From: Salinarimonas sp046292825
GTDB lineage: Bacteria; Pseudomonadota; Alphaproteobacteria; Rhizobiales; Beijerinckiaceae
DNA length: 64,000 nt
Assembly: GCF_046292825.1 (NCBI RefSeq)
Contig: NZ_JBKBQG010000014.1
Location: forward strand, 1 to 64,000
Reading direction: 5' to 3'
Of this stretch, positions 1 to 10,480 are shown in pieces. The notes under the pieces were generated by a model. That model saw only the letters and a list, made by a program, of their open reading frames with translations, was not told where the DNA came from and did not search any database. The position numbers and the translations under genes were made by a program. The first letter of the stretch is position 1. Every line of letters starts with the position of its first letter.

Positions 1-254
1 TGGTGCCGGATCTGGCGTGACGGTGCCTCCTCGACGACCCCCATCCGTCTCCGGGCTGGCGCCCGGAGCCACCTTCCCCCAAGGGGGAAGGACAAGCTGC
101 CGCTACCCCTCCGCGAACTCTCCATCGTCGTTGAAGAGCGCGCGGGTCTCCCCTCCCCCTTGGGGGAGGGGCCGGGGGTGGGGGTCGTGCAGGAGGAACC
201 GTGACGGTGCCTCCTCGACGACCCCCATCCGTCTCCGGGCTCGCGCCCGGAGCC
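1..254. repeat. Tandem palindromic intergenic repeats (family B, copy 1)
   Basis: Non-coding stretch downstream of pdhC. A 55-bp block (16-70) recurs at 200-254 with one mismatch, a direct repeat with a period of 184 bp. Between the two lie two palindromes, one around 72-92 (CCTTCCCCC/GGGGGAAGG) and one around 151-172 (CCCCTCCCCC/GGGGGAGGGG). The style matches the elements at 47761-47966 and 50782-50922. No open frame here looks like a gene. The element may continue off the left edge. Confidence 0.7.
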
Positions 255-262
255 CCCTCACC

Positions 263-1681
263 TCACACCAGCATCCCCATCGGCGCCTCGATCAGCCCCT
301 TGAACGCCGCGAGCAATTCCGCCCCGAGAGCCCCGTCGACCACCCGGTGGTCGCACGAGAGCGTCACCGTCATCGCCTGCACAACGGCGGGCGCGTCGCC
401 CTTCACCACGACGCGCTTCTCGCCGGCACCCACCGCGAGGATCGTCGCATGGGGCGGGTTGATGACGGCGGAGAAGGTCTTGATGCCGAACATGCCGAGA
501 TTGGAGACGGCCGTCGTGCCACCCGTATATTCCTCGGGCTTGAGGCGGCGGTTGCGGGCGCGGGCGGCGAGATCCTTCATCTCGGCGGAGATGGCGGAGA
601 GGGTCTTCGTCTCGGCCTGGCGGATGACGGGCGTGAACAGGCCGCCCTCGATCGCGACCGCGACGCCGACATCCGAATGCTTCAATTCGAGGATGCGGTC
701 CTCGGCCCAGACGGCGTTCGCCTTCGGCACGCGCTGCAGCGCGAGCGCGAGCGCCTTGATGACGAAATCGTTCACCGAGAGCTTGTAGGCGGGCTTGCCG
801 TCCTTGTCCTTCGGCGCGGCGGCGTTGAGCTGCTCGCGCATCGCGAGGAGCGCGTCGAGCTCGACGTCGAGCGTCAGGTAGAAATGCGGGATCGTCTGCT
901 TCGACTCGAGCAGGCGCTTGGCGATCGTCTTGCGCATGCCGTCGAGCGGCACTTCGCGATAGCTGCCCTCGGGGAACATCGCCTTGACCTGCGCGGCCGA
1001 CATGCCCTGCGCCATCGCGGCGCCCTGCGCCGGAGCGGGAGCGGCCTTCGGCGCGGGCGCGGCGGCGGAGGCCTGAGCGGCGGCAGGAGCCGCCTTCGGC
1101 GCACCGCCCGCGAGCGCGGCCCTGACGTCGCGCTCGACGATGCGCCCGTGCGGGCCCGAGCCCTTCACGCCGGCGAGGTCGAGCCCGTTCTCCTTGGCGA
1201 TCCGGCGCGCGAGGGGCGAGGCGAAGACGCGGTCGCCCGAAGCGGCCGGCGCGGGCGCGGCAGCCGGAGCGGGCGCGCCGCCCGGGGCCGCATCGACGCG
1301 GGCGTGCCCCATATGGCCCGTCTCGCCGCCGCCTGCGCTCGCGACGTTGGCGCTCGCGGCGGGCGCCGCCTCGGCCGGCTTCGGGGACGGCGCGGGCGCG
1401 CCCCCGGCGGCGGGCGCGGACACGGAGGCGGGGTCCTCCCCCTCCTCCGCGATCACGGCGATGATGTCGTTGACGGGGACGTCCGCCGTGCCCTCGGCGA
1501 CGACGATCTTGGCGAGGACGCCCTCGTCCACCGCCTCGACCTCCATGGTCGCCTTGTCCGTCTCGATCTCGGCGAGGATGTCGCCGGACTTGACGCTGTC
1601 GCCTTCCTTCTTGAGCCACTTGGCGAGGTTGCCCTTCTCCATGGTCGGCGACAGAGCGGGCATCAGGACGTTGATCGGCAT
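263..1681 (-). CDS. pdhC: Dihydrolipoamide acetyltransferase (E2) of pyruvate dehydrogenase
   Basis: 472 residues. E2 core enzyme of the pyruvate dehydrogenase complex; it transfers the acetyl group from lipoamide to CoA in the cytoplasm. An N-terminal lipoyl domain carries the lipoylated lysine at K43 in ETDKATMEVEA. An Ala/Pro-rich linker, a peripheral-subunit-binding domain near 150-190 (SPLARRIAKENGLDL) and a second Ala/Pro linker follow. The C-terminal catalytic domain ends with DHRVVDG, giving H445 and D449. Length and domain order fit a one-lipoyl alphaproteobacterial E2. It is the last visible gene of the pdhA-pdhB-DUF5076-pdhC run, 31 bp after DUF5076. No lipoamide dehydrogenase gene is in view. 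The lipoyl DNA is identical to that of pdhB over 123 bp. Confidence 0.97.
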   Translation of the reverse strand: MPINVLMPALSPTMEKGNLAKWLKKEGDSVKSGDILAEIETDKATMEVEAVDEGVLAKIVVAEGTADVPVNDIIAVIAEEGEDPASVSAPAAGGAPAPSPKPAEAAPAASANVASAGGGETGHMGHARVDAAPGGAPAPAAAPAPAASGDRVFASPLARRIAKENGLDLAGVKGSGPHGRIVERDVRAALAGGAPKAAPAAAQASAAAPAPKAAPAPAQGAAMAQGMSAAQVKAMFPEGSYREVPLDGMRKTIAKRLLESKQTIPHFYLTLDVELDALLAMREQLNAAAPKDKDGKPAYKLSVNDFVIKALALALQRVPKANAVWAEDRILELKHSDVGVAVAIEGGLFTPVIRQAETKTLSAISAEMKDLAARARNRRLKPEEYTGGTTAVSNLGMFGIKTFSAVINPPHATILAVGAGEKRVVVKGDAPAVVQAMTVTLSCDHRVVDGALGAELLAAFKGLIEAPMGMLV

Positions 1682-1712
1682 CGGCGGCGTATCCCCGATA
1701 TGTCGTTGATCT

Positions 1713-2018
1713 TCAGTTGAGCGGCCCGGTGGAGCCCGGGTCCGTCGGTCTCTCGATCTCGGCTTGCAGCCCCGCGAGGATCTCGCGATAGGCGTCCTCT
1801 TCCGCGAGCGCGCCCTCCATCGCGTAGATGCGCGCGGCGTGGCGGGCGATGTCGACGAGGAGCACGCCCCAGGTGAAGGGGTCGTCGAAGGAGCGCCTGA
1901 GCGCGACCGACACGGCCCCGTCCACGACGAAGGCGCGCAACACCTCGTGCCCGCCGCGCGCGATCGCGTCCGGCGGCGTCTCGATCGTGTGGAGGAGCGG
2001 GCGCTCGTCGTCGCTCAT
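1713..2018 (-). CDS. DUF5076 domain protein
   Basis: 101 residues, soluble, no signal peptide. It resembles the DUF5076 family, small proteins of unknown function found in Hyphomicrobiales, often inside pyruvate dehydrogenase clusters. Recognisable blocks are the N-terminal PPDAIARGGHEVLRAFV and the central FDDPFTWGVLLVDIARHAA. It lies between pdhB (12 bp gap) and pdhC (31 bp gap) on the same strand and is probably on their transcript. The position suggests a role in complex assembly or regulation, but that is inference. No catalytic motif is visible. Confidence 0.85.
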   Translation of the reverse strand: MSDDERPLLHTIETPPDAIARGGHEVLRAFVVDGAVSVALRRSFDDPFTWGVLLVDIARHAARIYAMEGALAEEDAYREILAGLQAEIERPTDPGSTGPLN

Positions 2019-2030
2019 CGCGCCCTCCCC

Positions 2031-3473
<1,443 letters not shown>

Positions 3474-3549
3474 GGGCCGCTCTTCCCTGGTGGCGCCGGT
3501 CGCGCGCTCCGCTCGAGAGGCGAAGGCGCGCCGCGCTCGGTCGTCGCTG

Positions 3550-4620
3550 TCAGAGGAGGATGTCGGTGTAGAGCTCGGACACGTCCGGCTCGGGATCGTT
3601 GGTGGCGAAGTCGGCCGCCTCGTTGACGATCTGCCGGATCTTGCCGTCGATCGCCTTGAGCTCCTCCTCCGGCACCTGCCACTCGCCGAGGAGGCGGCGG
3701 CGGACCTGCTCGATCGGATCGTGCTCCTCGCGCATTCGGGTCACCTCGTCCTTGGTCCGGTACTTCGCCGGATCGGACATGGAATGGCCGCGATAGCGAT
3801 AGGTGAGCATCTCGAGGATGTAGGGCCCCTCCCCCGAGCGGGCGTGCTCGATGGCGCGGGCGCCGGCGGCGCGGACCGCCCGGATGTCCATCCCGTCGAC
3901 CTGCTCGCCCGGAATGCCGAAGGAGAGGCCGCGCTTCGAGAAGTCCGACTGCGCGGCCGAGCGCGTCACCGCCGTGCCCATGGCGTAGCGGTTGTTCTCG
4001 ATCACGTAGACGACGGGCAGCTTCCACAGCGCCGCCATGTTGAAGCTCTCGTAGACCTGGCCCTGGTTGGCGGCGCCGTCGCCGAAATAGGTCATCGAGA
4101 CGCGATCTTCGCCGCGATACTTGTTGGCGAAGGCGAGGCCGGTGCCGAGCGAGACCTGCGCGCCGACGATGCCGTGCCCTCCGTAGAAGTTCTTCTCCTT
4201 GGAGAACATGTGCATCGAGCCGCCCTTGCCGCGCGAATACCCGCCGCGGCGGCCCGTCAGCTCGGCGAGCACGCCCTTCGGATCCATGCCCGTGACGAGC
4301 ATGTGGCCGTGGTCGCGATAGCCGGTGATGACCTGATCGCCGTCCTTGGCGGCCATCTGCATGCCGACGACGACGGCCTCCTGGCCGATATAGAGATGGC
4401 AGAAGCCGCCGATGAGGCCCATGCCGTACATCTGGCCGGACTTCTCCTCGAAACGGCGGATGAGCAGCATCTCGCGATAGGCGTAGAGCTCCTCTTCCTT
4501 GCTCAGCGTGGGCGTGTTCGCGACCGCCCCCTTCTGAGCCGACCGGGCACCCTTGGTGCTCGCGGCCTTCGTGGCCCTGGAACCGGACGAGCCTTGCGTC
4601 CGACGCGCAGCCGTGGCCAT
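3550..4620 (-). CDS. pdhA: Pyruvate dehydrogenase E1 component subunit alpha
   Basis: 356 residues. Thiamine diphosphate-binding half of E1, which decarboxylates pyruvate. The TPP motif begins at GDG 180-182 and ends with ENN near 207-209. The phosphorylation-loop region YRGHSMSDPAKYRT is present. The first 40 residues are a basic, Ala/Ser/Lys-rich tail not needed for the fold. I start at the ATG at 4620 because GGAGGG lies 4 bases upstream; a GTG four codons earlier is less likely. First gene of the pdh run. A perfect 9-bp stem hairpin at 4737-4759 separates it from ftsB, so it probably has its own promoter in 4621-4736. Confidence 0.96.
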   Translation of the reverse strand: MATAARRTQGSSGSRATKAASTKGARSAQKGAVANTPTLSKEEELYAYREMLLIRRFEEKSGQMYGMGLIGGFCHLYIGQEAVVVGMQMAAKDGDQVITGYRDHGHMLVTGMDPKGVLAELTGRRGGYSRGKGGSMHMFSKEKNFYGGHGIVGAQVSLGTGLAFANKYRGEDRVSMTYFGDGAANQGQVYESFNMAALWKLPVVYVIENNRYAMGTAVTRSAAQSDFSKRGLSFGIPGEQVDGMDIRAVRAAGARAIEHARSGEGPYILEMLTYRYRGHSMSDPAKYRTKDEVTRMREEHDPIEQVRRRLLGEWQVPEEELKAIDGKIRQIVNEAADFATNDPEPDVSELYTDILL

Positions 4621-4736
4621 GCAACCCTCCACACGGTTTCCTCGTCGCCACTCTTAGCCCAACTAAAGTGGGAAAGCGAGAGCGCAACCGTGTCGCACGT
4701 GAGGAGTTACAGCTTTGAATTAACGGAAAGAATCGT

Positions 4737-4759
4737 GATCAACTGCTTTTCAGTTGATC
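4737..4759 (-). terminator. Perfect hairpin between ftsB and pdhA
   Basis: GATCAACTG (4737-4745) pairs perfectly with CAGTTGATC (4751-4759) across a five-base loop. It lies 11 bases after the ftsB stop codon on the minus strand. The following T-run is weak, so this may be a partial terminator or a protein site. Confidence 0.5.
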
Positions 4760-4770
4760 GAAAGACGCGC

Positions 4771-5094
4771 TCAGCGGTCCGCCGGATCGAGAACGATGAC
4801 GAGATCGTTGCGGTGCACACGTCCGAGCATCACCCGCGCCTGCTCTTCGAGGAGATCGCGGTCGATCTGGTCCGAGCGCACGAGCGCGACGCGACGCTCC
4901 CAATCCTCGCGCTCCTCGCGCAGCTTGTCGAGGCTCGCCTGGATGCGGGCCTTCTCGACCTGCAGCTCGCGCTTGGCCTCGAGGCCGCGCTGGCCCGATT
5001 GCGCGTGGTGGACGAAATAGCCGACGGCGAGCCCGGAGACGCTGTAGAGCGCGAGCGGAATCAGGACGGCGCGGAGACGTTTCTTGACGACCAT
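4771..5094 (-). CDS. ftsB: FtsB/DivIC-like septum formation initiator
   Basis: 107 residues from the ATG at 5094. One N-terminal membrane segment (about 8-28, AVLIPLALYSVSGLAVGYFV) is followed by a coiled coil rich in E, K, R and L (about 36-75). This is the usual bitopic architecture of FtsB-type divisome proteins, which act with FtsL and FtsQ at the septum. An in-frame ATG 19 codons upstream would add a charged leader before the membrane helix and is less likely. It is upstream of pdhA on the same strand, a frequent arrangement in this group, and divergent from the GNAT gene at 5181. Confidence 0.85.
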   Translation of the reverse strand: MVVKKRLRAVLIPLALYSVSGLAVGYFVHHAQSGQRGLEAKRELQVEKARIQASLDKLREEREDWERRVALVRSDQIDRDLLEEQARVMLGRVHRNDLVIVLDPADR

Positions 5095-5180
5095 GGGCAG
5101 AGCCTGCGGCGACTTGGTTAAGGACGGGTGAATCCGACGCCGCGATTGCACCGCTCGGTGCGGGCGCGCATCATCGCGCG

Positions 5181-5648
5181 ATGAACGCTCCCCCTGCCCT
5201 CTCCCGCCCGGCGGGTCCGGACGAAGCTGCCGATATCACGGCGCTCGTGCGCGCGGCCTTCGCCCGTTACTCCCCCCGGATCGGCGCCGAGCCCGCGCCG
5301 ATGGCGCTCGACTGGGCCGCCTGCATCGCCGCGGGCGAGGTGTTCGCGATCGACGGCCCGGACGGCGGCCTCGCCGCGATCGCGCGGCTCGTCCCCGAGC
5401 CGGACGCCCTCCTCGTCGACACGGTCGCGGTGCGCGAGGATCTCAGGGGGACGGGGCTCGGCCGGGCGCTGATCGCGCTCGCCGAGGCGCAGGCCCGCGC
5501 GCGCGCTCTGCCGCGCCTGCGCCTCTACACCAACGTCCTCATGCACGAGAACCGCGCGCTCTATGCCCGCCTCGGCTTTGCGACGACCGCGGAGGGCGGC
5601 GAGCCGCCCTATCGGCGGGTGTATATGGAGCGGGCGGTGGGAGCTTAG
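5181..5648 (+). CDS. GNAT family N-acetyltransferase
   Basis: 155 residues. GNAT fold: motif A with the acetyl-CoA-binding pattern VREDLRGTGLGRALIALAEAQA (about 84-105), preceded by the strand LLVDTVAV. The C-terminal motif B, NRALYARLGF, is also clear. Substrate unknown; such proteins acetylate small amines or protein N-termini. It diverges from ftsB with an 86-bp shared promoter region and converges on tamB, with repeat element A1 in the gap. Confidence 0.85.
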   Translation: MNAPPALSRPAGPDEAADITALVRAAFARYSPRIGAEPAPMALDWAACIAAGEVFAIDGPDGGLAAIARLVPEPDALLVDTVAVREDLRGTGLGRALIALAEAQARARALPRLRLYTNVLMHENRALYARLGFATTAEGGEPPYRRVYMERAVGA

Positions 5649-5663
5649 CGGGACGGGGGTAGG

Positions 5664-5842
5664 CTGTCATCCCGGACGCCGAAGGCGATCCGGGACCCAT
5701 AAACTCGACGCGTCAGTCGCAGCCTGTAGGCTGCGTGTCTCTCCCGCCCCCCGGCAGCGCCTTCGAGCGAGCGCGGCATGCGCGCTCGGACGGACGTCGG
5801 AGCGTATCGGTCCCGGGTCCGCTTCGCGGCCCGGGATGACAG
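5664..5842. repeat. Inverted-repeat element family A, copy 1
   Basis: 179 bp bounded by perfect 12-bp inverted ends, CTGTCATCCCGG and CCGGGATGACAG. Inside are four hairpins: a left-end hairpin, a central GCAGCCTGTAGGCTGC palindrome, a GAGCGCGGCATGCGCGCTC palindrome and a right-end hairpin. It fills the gap between the convergent GNAT and tamB genes. It has no coding content. Related copies are at 49765, 59343 and 59571. Confidence 0.85.
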
Positions 5843-5867
5843 CGAGGGCACGACACTCTTCGACGGC

Positions 5868-8800
5868 TCAATACTCGATCTCGTACGCGATCCCCACCGA
5901 CGAGCGGCCGTCGGCGCCGACCTGGCCCTGGAGGCGCAGGCGGCGGGAGAGGTCGATGTCGACCGTCACGCCGGTATCCTCCGGGCGCGCGCCGGCGCGC
6001 ACGCCGAGCCGCACGTTGTCGGCGATGTATTGCGTGATCCCGAGCGCCGGGCCGCCCTCGCCGAAGGTGACGTCGAGCCCGTCGACGCCGAGCGCGCGGC
6101 GGAACTGCTCGAACACGCCCGCGTCCCCGCCCGCCAGAGAGGCGAGGCCGGAAGCGAGCTGCACCGCCTGCGCCGCCGTCAGCCCGCCCGCCTCGCGGCC
6201 GAAGAGGACGCGCGAGAGGATCTCGTCCTCGGGCAGCTCCGGGATCGAGGTCAGCTCGAAGGTCGGGCTGTCCGCAGGGCCGCGCACGGCGATGATGGCG
6301 GTGATGTCGGCGGCCTGGGTCTGCGCCACGAAGTCGACGAACGGCGTCAGGTCGCCCGCGAAGGCGAGGCGGCCGGAGGTGAAGTCGAGCCGCTGGCCGA
6401 GGATGTCGAGCCGCCCGCGGATGAGGTCGAAGGCGCCGATCGCGATCGGGTCCAGCGTCGTGCCGGTGAGCCGCAGCGAGCCGCCGAGCTCGGCATCGAC
6501 GCCGCGCCCGCGCACGAAGATGCGGTTGAGCGCGACGATCGTCAGGTCGAGATTGGCCGCGAAGGGCGGGCCGGTCTCGGCGCGCGCGGCGATCTCGCGG
6601 GCGAGCGCGAGCCGCGCCGCCGCCTGGGGCGGCGGCGAGACGTGGCGCGTGCCGGGAAGGGGCTCGAGCGTCGTCGGCAGCGCGGTGGGGATGTTCACGT
6701 CGAGCGTCAGGATCGCGACGTTGCCCGCGATCGTCGGGGCGGTCGCGACCGGGCCGGTGATGGTGAGATCGGCGTCCGCGACCAGCGTCACGACCGGATC
6801 GTCGAGGATCTGCGCGCGCCGCGCGGCGATCGCGAGATTCGCGGGCAGGTTCCCCGTGAGCCCGACCGTGCCCGACGCGGTGATCGTGCCGTTGTTCGGC
6901 GTCGCGGCCGAGAAGGCGGCGACGGTGAGCGTCTGCCCGTCGAGCGCGAGATCCGCGCTGATGCCGACGAAGGCGAGCCCGCGCAGGTCGTCGAAGAAGG
7001 CGCCCTGGCGGATCGCCACGGTGCCCGAGATCTGCGGCGAGGCGGCCGGTCCCGTCACCGCGAGCGCGATCTGCGCCTGGCCCTCGACGCGCTGGCCCGG
7101 ATCGAGGAGCGGTGCGAGCGGGGTCAGCGCGACGGGCCCGGTGACGGTGATGTCGAGCGGGCCATCGCCGAGGGGCGCCGAGCCTGCGACCCCGAGCGTC
7201 CCCACCGCGCCGACCGCGACGGTCGCGTCGATGCCGATGCGCCCGCCCGCGATGGTGCCCGACGCGCCGATCGTCGCCGCCGGCAGGCCGAGCGCGCGGG
7301 TCTGCGCCACGGAGACGCCCGTCGCGTCGGCGGTGTAGGTCCCCGTCGGCGCGAGCCGCGTTCCGCCGATGGTGGCGGTCGCGCTCGCGGTGCCCTCGAG
7401 GCCGAGATCGGGCGCGACCGCGTCGAGGAGCGAGAGCGGGAAGGCGCTCGCCTGCGCCTCGAGCGCGAGGGCGCCCGCCTCGTCGAAGGGCACGCGACCC
7501 GAGACCGCGAGCGTGCCGGGGCCGATCGCGATGTCGGCCGCGATCTGCGCGGCGGTCCCGTCGAAGGTGCCCTGCGCGCTCGCCTGGAGCGGCGGCAGGC
7601 CGGCCTCGCGGGTCGCCGGGAGCGAGAACCCGGTCACCTGCGTCTGGAAGGTGCCCTGCGGAGCCGCCGCCGTTCCCGTCAGCGCGACGGTTCCGTCGAG
7701 CGTGCCGGCGAGCCCGAGATCGGGGACGAAGACCTCGGCGATCGAGAGCGGGAAGGCGCTCACCTGCGCGTCGAGCGCGAGCGTCTCGCCGATCGTGCCG
7801 GTCACGGAGAGGCTGCCCCCGTTGGCGTCGAGGACGAGCCCGTCGATCGCCACCGTCCCGTCGGCGATCGTGATCGCGGCCGGCGCGCGCAGAGCCAGCG
7901 TGCGGCCGGCGCGGGTGGCGGAGAAGGCGTCGAGCGCGACGCGGATCGCCTCGTCGACGGGCTCGATGCGCCCACGTGCGGCGAGGTCGAAGCCCTCCGC
8001 CGTCGCGGTCGCGTCGAAGGCGCTCGCGGCGGGGGTGCCGTCGAAGGCGACGCGGATCGCCTGGAAGGTCTGGCCGGCGACGGCGAGCGCCACGGCCTGC
8101 ACCTCGCCGTCGATCACCGGCGCGCGATAGAGGTCGGCGACCGTCAGCTCGGCCGCGAAATCGGACAGGGCGGCCTCGCCGAAGACGAGGGCGTTGCCCG
8201 AGGCGGAGATCGCCGCGTTCTGCCCGCCGTCGACGACCGAGAGCGCGATCTGCGCGCGCAGCGACCCGGCGAGGTCGGTGAGGAGGAGCGGCGCGACGTC
8301 AGAGAGGTCGACCGCCGCGAGCGCGATCTCGCCCGCGACGAGCCCGGAATCGCCGATCGCGAGGTCGCCCGAGAGATCGACCGTGCCGACCGTCAGCGCC
8401 AGCCCCTCGACGAGGAGCCCCGGCTCCGGCAGCGGCCGGCGCACGCGCGCGCGGCCCTCCGCGCTCTCCCCGGCAACGAGGCCCGAAAGCGCCACCCGCG
8501 CGTCGAGCGCGCCGGTGAGGTCGCTCGCCTCGATGCGCAGGTCGAGGCGCTCGACGGGGCTGCCCATCGCGGTCGCGTCGCGGATGCTCGCGGTCGCGGC
8601 GAGGTTCGGCTGCGCGAGCGTGCCCGTGAGGCGGCCCTGGACGAGGGCGAAGCCGGACGTGACGCGCGCATCGAGGCGCGCCAACTCGTCGACGCGCGCC
8701 TCGAAGGTGACGTCGGCATCCTCCTCCGTCGCCCGCCCGTCGGCGAGGATCGCGAGATTGGCGCCGTCGAGCCGCAAGCCCGTGAGCTGGAAGCCGTCCG

Positions 8801-10478
8801 GCAGGCGCTGGACGCTGCCCTGGAGCGTCGCGGTCTCGCCGAGGAGGCCGTCGAGCGCTTCGATGCCGCTGGTGAAACCCGCAAGCCGCGCATCGAGCGC
8901 GGCCGAGACGATCCCGACGGAGGGATCGCCCGAGAGGCGCGAATCGAGCTCGGCCGCGCCCGTCAGCGGCGTGCCGGCGAGGCCGGAGAAGGGGGCGAGG
9001 TCGGGGATCGCGGCGACGAGATCGCCCATCAGGGTCTGCGGACCCACCTCGCCCGCGAAGCGGGCGGAGGCGGTGTCGGTCTCGATCAGCGCCTCGGCGA
9101 TCTCCGCGAGGCCGTCGAGCCCGACCTCGCCCGAGGCGCGCACGACGACGCGCGGGCCGATGGCGGCGCCGAGCGCCGCATCCTCGAGCACGATGCCGAG
9201 CGCGGTCGCGTCGAGATCGAAGGAGAAGCGCTCCGGCGGCTCCTCGGTGCCGATCGGCTCCGAGGCGATGGTCAGATCGAGGCTCTCGACCGCGAGACCC
9301 GGCACGTCGACGCCCGCGGCCTCGATCGAGCCCGAGATGCGCGGCGCGGTGAGGGTCCCGGCGACGGCGAGGTCGAGCGCGAGGTCCTCGATGCGTGCGG
9401 CACCCGCCCGCGTCGCGCCGTTCTCCGTCGGCAGGGCGCGACCGGCGACGGTGACGTCGATGACGCCCTGCGGGCCCACGGCGCCGGAGACCGTCAGCGC
9501 GGCGACGGGGGTCGCGAGCGCGACGCGCTCGAGCCCGATCCGCCCGTCGTCGCCGACGGTGACGAGGCCGCGCAGCTGCGTCACGCCCTCGAAGACCGGC
9601 TCGATCGCCGGCGGCAGCAGGCCCGCGAGCCGCGCGCCGACATCGACGTCGACGACGTAGGCGTCCGCCGTGCGGTTGACGGTGGCGAGGCCCTCCGCGC
9701 CGATCGTCGGGCCCGCCTCGAAGGCGAGTTCGGCGGCGAAGGCCGTGAGCGGGCCCTCGCCCTGCAGGGTCAGCGTGACCGGCGGCAGGCCCGGCAGGTC
9801 GAGGAGGCGGGCGACGAGGCCGCCGGCGGGCTCCTCGAAGGCGATGTCGAGGGAGAGCTCGTTGGGGATCGGGCGATAGGCGACGTCGGCGACGAAGCTG
9901 CCCGGCGCATCGAGGCGCTCGGCGCGGAAATCGAGGACGAGCCCCGCTTCCGGGTCCCCGATGCGGGCGAGGCCCTCGGCCGAGAGCTCCGCCGCCTCGC
10001 CGAGCACCGGCTCGCCGAGGACGAGCCGCCCAAGCCCGAAGGCGTCGATGCGCACCTCGAGCGGCAATTCGGGGAAGATCGGCCCCTCCTCGACCCGCCC
10101 CGGCGGCGCCGGCTCGCGCTCGGGCAGGCGGGCGAGCGTGACGGTGCCGAGGGTGAGCTGGGTCACCTCCAGGCGGCGTTGCAGGAGGAGCGCGGTGCGG
10201 CTCCAGTCGATCTCGATCGTGTCGACGGAGAGCCACACGCCGTCCTCGTCGGCGATGGTGATGCCCTGGATCGTCGCGCGCGAGGACAGCACGCCCTCGA
10301 CGGCGCCGATCGAGATGCGCTGGGTCGGCGTCGTGAGCAGGTTCGAGATGAGCCCCGCAAGGACGCCGCGATCCTCCTCCTCGTCCTGGGCGCGCGTCGG
10401 CGAGCCGACGGCGAGGAGGCCGGCGAGGACGGCGCCGACGAGCGCGAGAGCGAAGAGGACCGTGCGCAGCCGCGTCAT
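5868..10478 (-). CDS. tamB: Translocation and assembly module protein TamB
   Basis: 1536 residues. Very large, repetitive beta-rich protein of the AsmA/TamB type that spans the periplasm. With TamA it serves outer-membrane protein insertion and probably lipid transport. The N-terminal hydrophobic segment LFALALVGAVLAGLLAV anchors it in the inner membrane. The bulk is beta-taco repeats with many LxGxV/I strands. The C-terminal DUF490 domain (about the last 350 residues) holds FDLIRGRLDILGQRLDFTSGRLAF and the terminal IAYEIEY. The start is the ATG at 10478, two bases after the tamA stop, so the two are translated together. The open frame continues upstream through tamA only because GC-rich DNA lacks stops. 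Confidence 0.95.
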   Translation of the reverse strand: MTRLRTVLFALALVGAVLAGLLAVGSPTRAQDEEEDRGVLAGLISNLLTTPTQRISIGAVEGVLSSRATIQGITIADEDGVWLSVDTIEIDWSRTALLLQRRLEVTQLTLGTVTLARLPEREPAPPGRVEEGPIFPELPLEVRIDAFGLGRLVLGEPVLGEAAELSAEGLARIGDPEAGLVLDFRAERLDAPGSFVADVAYRPIPNELSLDIAFEEPAGGLVARLLDLPGLPPVTLTLQGEGPLTAFAAELAFEAGPTIGAEGLATVNRTADAYVVDVDVGARLAGLLPPAIEPVFEGVTQLRGLVTVGDDGRIGLERVALATPVAALTVSGAVGPQGVIDVTVAGRALPTENGATRAGAARIEDLALDLAVAGTLTAPRISGSIEAAGVDVPGLAVESLDLTIASEPIGTEEPPERFSFDLDATALGIVLEDAALGAAIGPRVVVRASGEVGLDGLAEIAEALIETDTASARFAGEVGPQTLMGDLVAAIPDLAPFSGLAGTPLTGAAELDSRLSGDPSVGIVSAALDARLAGFTSGIEALDGLLGETATLQGSVQRLPDGFQLTGLRLDGANLAILADGRATEEDADVTFEARVDELARLDARVTSGFALVQGRLTGTLAQPNLAATASIRDATAMGSPVERLDLRIEASDLTGALDARVALSGLVAGESAEGRARVRRPLPEPGLLVEGLALTVGTVDLSGDLAIGDSGLVAGEIALAAVDLSDVAPLLLTDLAGSLRAQIALSVVDGGQNAAISASGNALVFGEAALSDFAAELTVADLYRAPVIDGEVQAVALAVAGQTFQAIRVAFDGTPAASAFDATATAEGFDLAARGRIEPVDEAIRVALDAFSATRAGRTLALRAPAAITIADGTVAIDGLVLDANGGSLSVTGTIGETLALDAQVSAFPLSIAEVFVPDLGLAGTLDGTVALTGTAAAPQGTFQTQVTGFSLPATREAGLPPLQASAQGTFDGTAAQIAADIAIGPGTLAVSGRVPFDEAGALALEAQASAFPLSLLDAVAPDLGLEGTASATATIGGTRLAPTGTYTADATGVSVAQTRALGLPAATIGASGTIAGGRIGIDATVAVGAVGTLGVAGSAPLGDGPLDITVTGPVALTPLAPLLDPGQRVEGQAQIALAVTGPAASPQISGTVAIRQGAFFDDLRGLAFVGISADLALDGQTLTVAAFSAATPNNGTITASGTVGLTGNLPANLAIAARRAQILDDPVVTLVADADLTITGPVATAPTIAGNVAILTLDVNIPTALPTTLEPLPGTRHVSPPPQAAARLALAREIAARAETGPPFAANLDLTIVALNRIFVRGRGVDAELGGSLRLTGTTLDPIAIGAFDLIRGRLDILGQRLDFTSGRLAFAGDLTPFVDFVAQTQAADITAIIAVRGPADSPTFELTSIPELPEDEILSRVLFGREAGGLTAAQAVQLASGLASLAGGDAGVFEQFRRALGVDGLDVTFGEGGPALGITQYIADNVRLGVRAGARPEDTGVTVDIDLSRRLRLQGQVGADGRSSVGIAYEIEY

Positions 10479-10480
10479 CG

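Noticed and set aside
5664..5842. CRISPR or insertion sequence at the family A repeats
   Set aside because: No regular spacers, no transposase frame and only single units per site; hairpins fit a palindromic non-coding element.
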